A program made the position numbers and the translations under genes. From Dermanyssus gallinae (taxonomy: Eukaryota; Arthropoda; Arachnida; Mesostigmata; Dermanyssidae): 64,000 bases of DNA. Below the pieces are notes generated by a model. It was not told the DNA's origin. It ran no database searches and saw only the letters and a list, made by a program, of their open reading frames with translations. The first letter of the stretch is position 1. Each line of letters opens with the position of its first letter. Location of the stretch: contig QVRM01005925.1 in assembly GCA_003439945.1 (NCBI GenBank), forward strand, positions 673,001 through 737,000, in the 5' to 3' direction. This document shows, piece by piece, positions 46,511 through 57,562 of the stretch.

Positions 46511-49500
46511 GTTACACGTTCAGATCTTGGAGCAGCCCTTATTAATTGATTGTTTACGGCTTCCTCATCGAGTCGAAGTCGAGCGGTCGAGGGCAATGCC
46601 GTGCATCGTAATGTTGCCATTGCCACTCCTACGGAAATGCTGCATACACATTTGTTTTGTCGTGGGACGGTACCTCCGTTGACTATTTAGCGCTTGCATA
46701 ATCGGGAATGATAAAGCCACCAGGATCATCCAGTTGAAAAGCGCTACATATGTATGCGTTGATCTACTCTTGGCATGTAGCCATCGACAACTGTAAGCAC
46801 ACACACATGAAGATAAACTTGAACAACCTAGACTCAAGATATTTATGAGTATGTTTAAGAGCATAAGCCTGAAGTAAATGCTCGTGATATACCAAAATTC
46901 TAATATATTAGATTTATCACAAGTATCGAGTCTACAATTCACAGGGCCTTGGAACATCCTTCGCTGGCCGAGCTCGGACTCGTAAAAATCAGACTTCACA
47001 AAGATCGTTTGATGAAGCCGTGGATCGCGCTAAACGTTATGACGTGGCGGTTGAGGCGGCCACGTTACGGTGTGCGGGTATGTATGCAGTGTGTATGCAG
47101 CATTGCCGTAATTTCTGTTGGACAGCAGGTTCATTTCTTTGTAGTTAGCTTCTGGCCAAGGTTGAGCCTTGCCCAATTTTGCTAACAATAATGGCAAGTG
47201 CCCATAGATACAGGACGACGGCTATCCATTTCAGATTTCTTTTTCAGCGTGCAGGACTAGCGCGGCCGACAGCCTGTCCGTGCACTATCGAAGACGGCCG
47301 TAAAATTTGCGAGTGCGGCATTTGGACAGATCTTGGTTGATATTCACAAGCAGAATTTTACAGGCTGGAATCCACGAGCAGAATTTTACAGCCTTTCCAG
47401 CGGAAAGTGTACTAGGAGATCGCACCTTTGCTCTTTGGGAAATAGCTTAATATATTGTTAATCTGAGAGAGAAGCAGCGTATAGGTAACACTTTTTCTCC
47501 GTAATACCGTATGTTTTATCGGGTTGTTTTTGCCTCTGGAGGTGGCGCCAGAAAGTGACGCAAATGCACACATTTTCCAATGTCGTTTATCTGCCCACCT
47601 ATTCTTCTTAAGCAAATCGTATATTCATTACAGGCTGGCATAGGGGTTTTGGTTCAAAACGCCCCTAGCTAGATCCACGACGCCCACAAACTTCGCTGCG
47701 CTAGTACTTGACCCGACACTCGAGTACTTGACACGATAGAGGGCCGCAACAACTTCGTTCTGTTATGGCCATTCATCCTTAGCTACGTTTCAACGCTGGT
47801 GTTTGTATGCAATCGCTTTATTCCATATAATATTCCAATATAATATAATAAAGAAAGATTCGCATTTGCGTTAAACGTATACTTGTTTAGTACTGGCAGA
47901 TCTTCTACAAATTGTATTCCTCTGCGCTGCGAATGTGCTACGGATGATCGTGCGTCGTCATTAGTATCTTTGCCAAGTTGTGCTTAGGCTTCGCTGCAGT
48001 CGCATTGTATGGCATGCGCCGTAAATGCATTAATCTTTAGTTTGTCATTGCAACACAAAATAAATAAGAAAGGGCTGCGTTGCCCTGCGCCAGGCCAACG
48101 ATGTATAGAACATGTTATCATAGAAAGTAAGTGAACTTTTTTATTTCCTAGTTTAGTGTCAACAAATATCCAATTATCTCTTAGGTTTGCCTCTCTACTT
48201 GATTCATTTGATTAAGTACGAATTATACGCTCTGTAAGTGGCGTCGTAGTTCATTATATGCTAACACGCACGATCATTGCTGTATAAACAGGAGCTTTCT
48301 GGAGGTTTCTTTCCCGGTAAATCTTAGTCTATTAACGGAATTGCAAGTGGCTGGCAAATCAATGTGGCAGAATGTTCTATTCGATCCGTTTTTGGAACGC
48401 AGTAAACATTACATTTTGCAGTTAATAAACGTCGTAGTAGTTCTGGATGTCGTCGCTCTACTATGAGAGGAAGAATTGACAAAAGTCGTAAAGTGCATGA
48501 TTTTATACTCTAAATTTACCTTTTGGAAAGAGCGACGCTAATCTGCTTTGCTCGAAAAAGTAGGTATGACGAGTAGTGTAAAATTATGCCTCCGTAAGGA
48601 GGAGATAACTTTACCTTACTAGATCAGCTTACACTTTTCATTAAGCTATATATTGTAGATTGCGTAGAATCCGTTTGATTGGCTTCGATAGAGACGTAGC
48701 TTGCCCATATAGCCTCGTAAAAACCAAATATATAAACGCATTTATCTGAATGTTTGCTTTCTCCTCAGAAATAATAACTTTGATTTGAAAAATCGAGGGC
48801 TTATATTTATCAGGTATAATCAAAAGATTATACAGCTGAGGTTTAAAACTACTAAACACGCTGAATCCATTCTACTTCGTACAATCAGCTTAGTGGCCCA
48901 ACGTGTATAGTTATTTAGCACTTGCAGGGCGTTTCAGAAGTAAATGTAGGTTTTACGCATGCAGGATTACGTATTCCAAGAATATTTTACGTAAGTAGCT
49001 AAGTGGCATACGTTACGAGACATATTTGTATGCGTGCTAAGTCAGCAAAATGTTTCACAATCAAACCACCACTATCAAAAGGAAGAGAAAAGGAGAAATT
49101 TGCAAGGTTACGATTGCACAATGTCTATTAGTACTTACCCTCGCTGAATAACAATAAGTCTTGTTTTGCAAGTTCTTTTGTTGATCTGAGATCCATGAGA
49201 GATGCCTATTGAAAAAGGTACGTGTATGGGTCGTAGAAATCCGCTCGTCAATTGCTAAAAAACATGGCGATCATGAGTAGGTGTTTCGGCCTTCAGCTCT
49301 ACCTTCCATTCTGCTAACTTTTTGCTGGTATGCTAATCACTTGAGCAATTCCTACTATGTTGTTCGTTGTTTCCCTAATATGGTACGAAAAACGGTGTTT
49401 CTGCACATTCTAAAATACAATACCAATGGGGCATACTTTTCTCCTATAAACAAGAATTCATTCATTTATTTCTTGATAGTGTATATATTTTACTTTTTCC

Positions 49501-50108
49501 GGTTGAAAAGGGTATAGTACATGTCATCCTTGTCTTTTTCACGCTACACTACAAAGGGAATGTTCTTCGTAACTTTTTTTTATTTATCAAGGTAAATATT
49601 TATTTGTGCGCGAAACATGGTTTTATCTCGCAAGCCAAAACCAGTCAGCTACCTAGAATTATCACGGCCTTCGTTCGATTCATTCTCTCCGCAGTATCCT
49701 TTCCTAGCCACTGTCACTGATAGGCGTCCTCATGCGTGTCCCTATTTTGTGTGGCCTCTTTTGTTATCACTTTTCAAAGCTCTCCGTAAAGTCGTTTGTT
49801 GTAGTACTATTGACGGCCCAATCCATGATGTGATCAAACGCAGTTTTGCGACACGGATTTACACATACAGCTAAGATGGCCAAAGCGATCTGAGCCGACC
49901 ACCCATAGCTCTAGGTATATCCAGCTCGAGTCAGTTTGCGTTTTGCACTAACGATAGTATCACGTCTTGCCGCGTTACCTAATGCACGAGGTCGGGTCCA
50001 AAAGTCGTGTATTATAGCTAAGTCGATTGGTACTCATCCCTTACGCAACCACTACTAGTTTAAAAAAATACTCTTTGATGAAATTATGTCTTAAATGTTT
50101 TGCTGTCT
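46511..50108. other. long unassigned AT-rich stretch
   Basis: About 3.6 kb without a long or convincing ORF, RNA gene or recognisable transposon. Open frames such as minus 46565-46999 and plus 49617-49874 lack domains. Could contain host introns or very old repeats. Confidence 0.4.
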
Positions 50109-50125
50109 ATATATATATATATATA

Positions 50126-50179
<54 letters not shown>
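50109..50179. repeat. (TA)n array, left of GC-rich island
   Basis: About 35 TA units with one TAGGCATA interruption. Confidence 0.95.
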
Positions 50180-50180
<1 letters not shown>

Positions 50181-50615
50181 TGCCAATACGGGGGACTCGT
50201 GCTGCATAGAAGTCCCCCGGGCTGGACGGTTAACGCCCCGAGTGACACTCGGTGGTACCGTCCGGGACGCCTGCTGCCTTGGCTTAATAGGCAAAATGAG
50301 CGAGAAGTGGCCACACGAACGCAGACCACCGGTCGAGAGGGCCTTCTGGCCCCGTATTTTACGGGGAACCCCTGCTCTGGAGTGGTCCAATGCCCTTCGG
50401 GGAGAAGGTATATTCCGGGGTGTAACGCGGAATCGCGAGGTGAATGCGTCTAATCGGTACGGTGGAGTAGTGTGGTACCCCCATTCCAAACCTCGATAGG
50501 GGGGAGGGTGGGGGATCTGCTGGCCTGTCAATTCGGGCTGGTGGGCACTCCCGTTCGGGTCCGCGCGTATTAAATCGCGGTTAAAGGGCGGGAGTGTAAG
50601 TATTTCTCTCTTTTG

Positions 50616-50616
<1 letters not shown>
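50180..50616. other. GC-rich structured island between (TA)n arrays
   Basis: About 437 bp of GC-rich sequence abruptly bounded by (TA)n on both sides. It contains stable hairpins: GGGGGACT (50191-) with AGTCCCCC, GGACGGT with ACCGTCC enclosing CCGAGTGACACTCGG, and GGCCTTCTGGCC. The open plus-strand frame is not convincing. It resembles the structured untranslated part of a retroelement or a short non-coding RNA element, but I do not recognise the family. Confidence 0.55.

Positions 50617-50669
<53 letters not shown>
50617..50669. repeat. (TA)n array, right of GC-rich island
   Basis: About 25 TA units with one TTA break. Confidence 0.94.
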
Positions 50670-51186
50670 GCTCTGTAGCTATAATCTATTCTGCCCGTTA
50701 AAATGAAATCATATTATTTTGTATGGTATGTGCGTTATATGATTTGATGCCAAAGGACGCTTAGCAAATATCAAAGTGATGTAAACCCGTCACCGCAATG
50801 GTGAATTGTTAAAGCTTTTCTCATGAGGCTGATATCGATCTGCTATTGGGCTTCTATGTTTGCCTTGCATCAGGTAGGATCGTATAATCTAAAATTCGCA
50901 TCAAGCTGCCAGCGCTATTTTGAGGTCGAAGAAGGTTGATGGCAAAATGCAGCGACTGTTTGCGGTTCTCCGATACGCCGTAAACAGATTGAATCCATTT
51001 GAGCATTGTTTGTCTATGTATCTGGTAAAATGCGTTGCCTGGGTAGAAAAAAAGATTACTTTCAGAGAGGGAAAATATCATACACATTCGACTAGAATAG
51101 ACTTCAGAAAAATAAACTCGTTGCAAGCACTCCCTTTGCCAGCGAAACCTCATTGGTTTCGTTTTGCCTATATTTAAAAAAAAAGT
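50670..51186. other. unassigned stretch
   Basis: No supportable feature; small frames on both strands without domains. Confidence 0.4.
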
Positions 51187-51325
51187 CTTTTTTTTTCTGG
51201 GAGGTTTCGGTAATGCATGATGCACATGCGCCACTAGCAGCCTGCGTGACTAGTGTGAGACTCGCAAACCCACTAAACCCGGATTCCTCCCCACCTCCTC
51301 AGGCTCGGTATTACTTTGGCATTAC
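51187..51325 (+). repeat. member 3 of the ~140-bp dispersed repeat
   Basis: Starts at a T-run and reads CTGGGAGGTTTCGG, then GACTCGCAAACCCACTAAA, TTCCTCCCCACC and AGGCTCGGTATT in the same order as the copies at 33.6 kb (+) and 37.7 kb (-). Confidence 0.66.
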
Positions 51326-52537
51326 ATCGAAACCGTGGGAGAGGCGTCTCTGCCGTTCTCCTTCAATCAGCTCTATCCCTGACTATCATCCCGCATGTCT
51401 ACCTGCGGTTGGATAGGGGGATGCCATTTTGTAATCCGTCCTGTGAGGGTGCGTCGAATATAAAAAAAGAAGTATAGAGATATCAAAATGTCGTTGCAGT
51501 GTAGCGAGAGATTGTTGCAGGGGTAGAATCTATGGAAGTAAGGCACTAGGTTATTAGCATATATAAGCATTTTCTAGTGTAGGTCTCAGTTAATTGCCTT
51601 GTGCACCGCATGTAAGTCTGAGTAAGGGAGCGCGCTTCGCTATTCACGACGTGACACCCTTCTGTAGTATGTCCCGCAGCAGCGACAGAAATAACGCGTT
51701 CGCAAATCTACAGAAGAAACGTAAGTAACTCCTCATTACTCCGCTGATCTCGTGTGTCGCGCTAGTGGAACGCTTACTAAAGGTCACCATTTCAGATTGT
51801 TTTTATGCGGGATCTATACGTTTGTACATGACGGCTCAACAAGCAAAAACGAAATTCTTTAACAAAGCGGACGACGGTTTAATGTCGAAATAGGGTTTCC
51901 TCGGCATTAGCCGGACTGCGCACTCGTTTTCTGTATTTTCGCTATAGGGTTTATTTATTTTATCTCATTCTGTACAAATAAAGATCTTGGTTTTAGGAAA
52001 TAATTGTTAGTGCTATTATTAATTCTATTTAAGCTGGTGGTTTATTCTCTTACAGAAAGCCAACGCTGGATATCAGAGATGTCGTGCGTAACATCTATAT
52101 TCCAAAGGCGCAAACATTTTCGTGACGACAGTACCGATACCGATTAGTTCAATTTATACTTCCTGTCTAGCTATGTAACTAGGACATACGTAAAGGTCCA
52201 CAGGCTTCCCTTATATACTAACCCACGCCGGGTCTTTCAAGAGACGTTGGGGAAGAGATGTGATAGTTTTGCTTTGACCCGGTTTCAGCGTAACCGCATG
52301 TTTGTTTAAGATGCAACGGTACCCAACTCATTAGTGCTTTCGATGTCCGGTGCAGGCGCGGATCGGGAGGCGGGCCCAGATTAGCGCAGACTATCTAACA
52401 AGTGCAGGAATTACCCAGGAATTAGCTACCCGCACGAGTTTTGTTGTTAGAGGCCGAACGGCCCCGACCGTCTCAAACATTAGTTGATTCAACGTGCAGG
52501 CAAAAGGCTTAATGAGTTTCGGCGTCAAAAGCTGTCA
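51326..52537. other. unassigned stretch
   Basis: No convincing ORF or RNA gene. Nothing supportable. Confidence 0.45.
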
Positions 52538-52563
52538 CTCGATACACACAATGGTGAGCTTTC

Positions 52564-52595
<32 letters not shown>

Positions 52596-52617
52596 ACTCA
52601 CCATTGTGTGTATCGAG
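52538..52617. other. perfect 21-bp hairpin with a (TA)n loop
   Basis: Left arm 52538-52558 (CTCGATACACACAATGGTGAG) and right arm 52597-52617 are exact reverse complements around a (TA)n-rich spacer. Either a cruciform-forming unit or a MITE-like palindrome invaded by (TA)n expansion. Confidence 0.92.
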
Positions 52618-52620
52618 CCT

Positions 52621-52649
52621 TTCGTCATAGCTTCTAGAGCTATGACGAA
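52621..52649. other. second perfect hairpin (12-bp stem)
   Basis: TTCGTCATAGCT (52621-52632) and AGCTATGACGAA (52638-52649) pair exactly around a 5-base loop (TCTAG). It begins 3 bases after the previous hairpin ends. Confidence 0.9.
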
Positions 52650-52742
52650 TGATTTTACTGATAGAGTCGGGGAACCTTAGTTACTCCGTAACCACGGTTT
52701 AGATTACCATCGATTTGGTACCAAAATGATCGCGCTTTTGTT

Positions 52743-52743
52743 T

Positions 52744-52796
<53 letters not shown>
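52743..52796. repeat. (TA)n microsatellite
   Basis: About 26 TA units with TGTA interruptions at the left. Confidence 0.93.
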
Positions 52797-52799
<3 letters not shown>

Positions 52800-53439
52800 A
52801 ATCGGTTTGGCTAGGTTCTAGAGCATCGTGTAAATTGTACTTTCCGCTTCTGAGCACAGCAAAAGAGTATGGCCAAGCATCCATCAAATTTGCATTCATC
52901 TCCGCCCAAAAAAAAACAAAGTTACGGCAGCTGTGTGTCTGAACGCGAAGTAAGGTTATATCTGAAAAAACGCGCCCACAATAAGTATGCTGGGAAAAAC
53001 AGCATCGTTTTCATCGTAGGCTCACGCAGGTTCGAATGAGACCGTAAAGCAAGTTTGGCTTATTTCACAGCTCTGTATATATTTACTGTATTATCCCTGG
53101 CTTGAAGAACGTCGTCTTTTGTTAATCGACCACCCCTTCAAAACTCAACTCCCACTGCCCAGTTAATGCTAAACCACAGCTCGTCCATATAATCAATTAT
53201 TCTGTCCAGTCCGTGTTTAACCCTAAATAGGCTCCTACCATAGACCGCAACGTCCTCTGGCTACTTTAAAGTACCTTCCCACTCTCGGATCCACTCATGA
53301 CTCACCTGATTAGGTAGCAACAATACTTAGTAATACTCGTGTAGTCTGCATTACTTTTCTCACAATCCCTTTTCCCTTGTCGGCACATACTGTACTGTCC
53401 CTAAGAATGGTCCCCAAAACTTTTTAGAATCGATAAGGT
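52797..53439. other. unassigned stretch
   Basis: No supportable feature. Confidence 0.4.
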
Positions 53440-53508
53440 GATTCTCGAAATATTTTCTTGCCGAGTTCTATCAAACCTCGAAGGAAGTACATTTTGATAC
53501 GAATGACC

Positions 53509-53511
<3 letters not shown>
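53440..53511. mobile_element. terminal fragment of the 17.3-kb foldback family
   Basis: TTCTTGCCGAGTTCTATCAA through GAATGACCCTG matches the terminal 70 bp of the element at 17324-18455, in the right-end orientation, and ends at a (TA)n array as the full copy does at TA. Confidence 0.75.
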
Positions 53512-53575
<64 letters not shown>

Positions 53576-53586
53576 TATATTTATTA
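53512..53586. repeat. (TA)n array
   Basis: Over 30 TA units with a TACATA interruption, joining the foldback end on the left to a mariner end on the right. Confidence 0.93.
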
Positions 53587-54810
53587 GGGCTACAAAAAAG
53601 TAATTTCGGTTTTGGCGCTATAAAGAAAACACATATATAGGAGACACGGGAGGTCTTATTTATTGATTTATATATTCTCCGCCGGAAGAAACAACCTCTG
53701 CCCAACGATTTACAAGGTTTTCGATTCCTTTTCTGTAAAAGTCTGGGTTTTAAGTGGCAAAATATTCTTCCAGTCCAGAACGCACGTGTTTGATAGAAGT
53801 GAATTTTTTACCACTTAATACATTTTGCATCGATCTGAATAGGTGGTAATCAGATGCTAAGTCGGAGGAATACGGTGGATGTTCCAAAAGTTCCCATTTT
53901 AGCTAGGAAATTTTAGAAAGGGTCTCCCTACTCACGTGGGGCCTTGCGTTGTCTTGGTGGAACGGGACACCCTTCCTTGAAATTAGTGCAAGGTACGACT
54001 GCTTTAATTTTTCGTGAACCTTTTCGACTTGTTGACAGCACACGGCCGTATTTTTCGTCTGGTTACGCGGTAAAAGTTCATAGTGCACTATTCCGCCCAC
54101 ATTCCAATAAATACACAAGAAAACCTTGCTTGCGTGTATGTCCTTTTTGGGCTGGGTGACGGAGGTGCCAGGTTCACTTGACCAGAACCTTTTCCTGACA
54201 GGAGAGTCGTAGAAGACCTACTTTTCATCGCAGGTCACAAAACGATTGAAAAAAAGGCAAATTTTGATGCCTGCTGAGCAAAGAAGTGCAGACGCGCATG
54301 CGCGTCATCTTGCTGAAGTCGCTGAGCTCGTGAGATATCCATTTGCACAGCCTGGAGGTTATTCCGGGGCATTTTAAAGCTGTGCTAACAGCTTGTTGGG
54401 TAATATGAAGCTCCTCGGCCAGTTCCACAGTAGTATAGTGGGATTTTCCTGGATTTTCATTCGAAAAACCTTCTCACTGACAACACTTGGCCTTTCTGAT
54501 CTAGGCTTATCTTTGAGCTTAAAATTTTCCTTTCGGAACTTCCCAAACGATTTTAACAACTTTTTGTGAGCCTGCGTTGCACTCAGTCCATTTTTAAACT
54601 TATGGAGTAGAATCCCGAATTTGGCATTTTTTCACCTCCATTTTGCAGCACTTTTACGAACAAACGGCTAAACAGATTTAAAAATGGATGAGACCAGCAG
54701 ATTCCCCGCTCTTTTTCACATGAAAACAACAAAGAGTGAGCCAATGATCTATGCCTAGGCGCCGGGGTGGGCGCTGTGCAAGCCGCGCAAGCGCCAAGCC
54801 ACAAATAGAC

Positions 54811-54812
<2 letters not shown>
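53587..54812 (-). pseudogene. mariner (cecropia-like) copy A, minus strand
   Basis: About 1.23 kb with an inner-left end GGGCTACAAAAAAGTAATTT and a right end reading, on the minus strand, GGGTCTATTTGTGG. Minus-strand frames give the mariner series in order: RKENFKLKDKPRSERPSVVS (54374-54559), ELAEELHITQQAVSTALK and SHELSDFSK (54225-54428), then YWNVGGIVHYELLPRNQT and FHQDNARPHV (53903-54118), and a SDYHLFRSMQ-like block near 53830-53850. Several frameshifts and stops make it non-functional. Family assigned from HQDNARPH and HYELLP wording typical of cecropia-type mariners. Confidence 0.85.

Positions 54813-54813
<1 letters not shown>

Positions 54814-54870
<57 letters not shown>
54814..54870. 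repeat. (TA)n array between the two mariners
   Basis: About 28 pure TA units at the 5' end of copy A. Confidence 0.95.
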
Positions 54871-54875
<5 letters not shown>

Positions 54876-55013
54876 AAAACTGCGGGTTTGTCTATTATTT
54901 TCTAATATCTTATATATATATAGGGTCTACACTTTTTTATGTTAGCACTTTGGAGTGAACAATTGTCTCCGCGCGAACGTGTAGTCACGGGTTTTCTAAC
55001 CCAGGGTTAAAAG
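54871..55013. other. spacer carrying a flank repeated on the other side of mariner B
   Basis: TATGTTAGCACTTTGG...AACCCAGGGTTA at about 54938-55008 recurs at about 55934-56000 with differences in the middle. A GGGTCTACA end-like motif at 54923 may be a further mariner end. Confidence 0.6.
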
Positions 55014-55862
55014 GGGTCTACAAAAAAGTCTTTTCGGATTGGCGCTTGGCGGCCTTTACAGCGCCCGCCCCGGCGCCTAGGCATAGATCATTGGCTCACT
55101 CTTTGTTGTTTCCATGTGAAAAAGAGCGGGGAATCTGCTGGTCTCAACCATTTTGAAATATGATTAGCCGTTTGTTCGTAAAAGTGCTGCAAAATGGAGG
55201 TAGAAAAATGCCAAATTCGGGCGATTCTACTCCATGAGTTTAAAAATGGACTGAGTGCAACGTTCGTTTGGAGATACCTGTTGTACAGACAGAATGTGCC
55301 AACAGTGGTTAGAGAAGTTCCGAAAGGAAAAAAAAACAAGGTTTTATTGTGTATTTGGTGGAATGTGGGCGGAATAGTGCACTATGAACTTTTACCGCGT
55401 AGCCAGACGATAAATACGGCCGTGTACTGTCAACAACTCGAATAGGTCCACGAAAAATTAAAGCAGTCGTACCCTGCGCTAATTTCAAGGAAGGGCGTTC
55501 TGTTTCACCAAGACAACGCAAGGCCCCACGCGAAAATTTCCCAGCTAAAATGGGAACTTTTGGAACATCCACCGTATTCCACCGACTTAGCACCATATGA
55601 TTACCACCTATTCAGATCGATGCACAGTTTTTTAAGTGGTAAAAAATTCACTTTTATCGAACACGTGCGTTCTGGATTGGAAGAATAATTAGATTTCATT
55701 GGAAATTAGGAAGATTATTTAGAAATCGAAAACCTTGTAAATCGTTGGGCAGAGGTTGTATCTTCCGGCGGAGAATATATAAATTAATAAATAAGACCTC
55801 CCGTGTTTCCTATATATGTGTTTTATTTGTAGCGCCAAAACCAAAAAAACTTTGTTGTAGCC

Positions 55863-55863
<1 letters not shown>
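55014..55863 (+). pseudogene. mariner (cecropia-like) copy B, internally deleted, plus strand
   Basis: Ends GGGTCTACAAAAAAGTCTTT (left) and its complement (right, ending in GTAGCCC). About 850 bp, so about 375 bp shorter than copy A; the missing part is the end of the DNA-binding domain and start of the catalytic domain (after about 55320). Remaining blocks: helix-turn-helix start (CQIRAILLHEFKNGLSA), IWWNVGGIVHYELLPRSQT, FHQDNARPHA, YDYHLFRSMH. The first catalytic Asp block is deleted; inactive. It lies head to head with copy A. Confidence 0.86.

Positions 55864-55865
<2 letters not shown>

Positions 55866-55908
<43 letters not shown>
55866..55908. repeat. (TA)n array
   Basis: About 21 TA units at the right end of mariner copy B. 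Confidence 0.95.
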
Positions 55909-55910
<2 letters not shown>

Positions 55911-56009
55911 CCTTGTGGTAATAATATATAATACTATGTTAGCACTTTGGCACATTTGTCTCCAAGAACATGTTGTCTTGGTTTCTTTAACCCAGGGTTA
56001 GCCCAGTTC

Positions 56010-56180
56010 AGCAATGTGGTCCGAACAAATGCTGCATTTTCTTGTTGAATGTCAAGCGACATCCTCTGAGGCAAGAATTCAGGTGCTCTCAATTCGAAAG
56101 GTCCCTATTGTCTTAACCGTCAACGAACAACGTTGGTGCAGATAATCATTTGGACGCCGCGACGGTCATACTTGCATAGC
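56010..56180 (+). pseudogene. non-LTR retrotransposon C-terminal scrap
   Basis: EQMLHFLVECQATSSEAR is readable at about 56025-56080 and matches the 'E(T/M)LxHxLxEC' zinc-ligand end of many APE-type retroelements. No RT part remains nearby. Confidence 0.45.
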
Positions 56181-57496
56181 CTAATCAAATATGTATAACT
56201 TTGACGGCTTCACAACACCTCCATCTGATCTGAAGCTAAGGAAGCTTCTCACTGCAATGCCATGACGAATGCGTTTTTGTTTTGTTTTGCTTTTGTTTTG
56301 TGTTTTGTTTTTCGAAAAAGAAGCCTGTAAAATCCAATGAAAATTAATGCGCTTTCCGTTAAATCAAACTCGAGCAGAACGCCCAGCCGTGTACGCTTAC
56401 AAACCACACGTAGCAAAATTAAATTTTTAATAAGAAAGCTTTTTGTGAAATGCATATCCAGCAATGTTTACGGCTTACGGCATTTTAAACAATGATTTCG
56501 TATGATATATATATATATATATATATTTGTGTTTTTTTGTTTTTGCATCGAATATTTCGCAGAACTTAAGGAAATGCACAAGATGCCCAGCCCCAGCATT
56601 CTGCTGCTGGAAGCATTAATGGTCGCACTTAAAGCCTGACTATTTAGTCAAATCGCTAGTAGAAAAGTCAAACTCACAACGTTTTGCTGTACGAGTTCAG
56701 AAACGTATCGAATCTGCAGTTGGTCGGAATATTTCTACTATCATAGTCGAAGGTGCTGTGAATGAACACATCTGTCGTTTAAAAGTAACTCGATCGAGCC
56801 CGTAGCCCTTATGCCCCAGAAATGCTATAATGCTAGGCATTTTACACTCGAGGACTACCATCCGATGGCTTGTCGGCTTCGACTTTAAGTTGATGACGCG
56901 CAACTGTGATTAAGCGTTCAGCTTACGTTTGCGGCAACACCATTATCACTACTACTGACCGTGCTAATGGAAATGTTCAGACTTTGTTGGTACGGTAATG
57001 TAATGTTGTACGGGGCGAAAACTTTTTGTTTATGATTAAAATAATTAATTTGTTAAATATTTGATGCACATTTCTACAGACGCATAGTTTGGCGCCGTAG
57101 ACAGAAATAAAAACAAAGGTGTTTGCATGTACCATTTGACTTTATGGGTATGTACTGTGGCTCTGACGTAGCGCTTTTAGCGAAATAAACGACACGCACG
57201 CACAGGAGTAGCTACGTACACCCCTCGGTCACAGAAAATACTTTTCTTTCACATGGTTCGCGTGTAGACGGGTCAAAGGCTCGGATTTATAGAATGTATA
57301 TTTGGCGTGCCACGGAATCATGCCTGCACGTGTGAAGTTTGTTACCGCGGCTCGTCTCTAAATTGGCGCACCCAGCCTTTCGCCAAAGATGAGGAATAGT
57401 TTCCTAATTTCATATGACGATCCGCATTAAACTAGCCACATAAGCCTGTTTGGTCTACTGAGTTCCTGAGCCTGTGCTCTGTGCAGTTTTCTATTA
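56181..57496. other. unassigned stretch
   Basis: Contains a GTTTT-rich run at about 56270-56312 and (TA)n at 56505-56526. No supportable gene. Confidence 0.45.
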
Positions 57497-57562
57497 CAGC
57501 ATTGACGACGACAACCGCAACAACAACAACAACGACGACAACAACAACAACAACAACAATGA
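57497..57562. repeat. CAA/CGA triplet repeat
   Basis: Imperfect (CAA)n with CGA/CCG variants. The frames through it read polythreonine or polyvaline; no gene implied. Confidence 0.88.

Noticed and set aside
50180..50300. HDV-like self-cleaving ribozyme in the GC-rich island
   Set aside because: The first stem (GGGGGACT with AGTCCCCC) encloses only about 13 bases, too few for the nested second and third stems of the HDV fold.
57085..57110. TTGGCGCCGTAGACAG as a retroelement primer-binding site
   Set aside because: Only the first eight or so bases fit a known tRNA 3' end and no LTR-like boundary or gag-pol follows.
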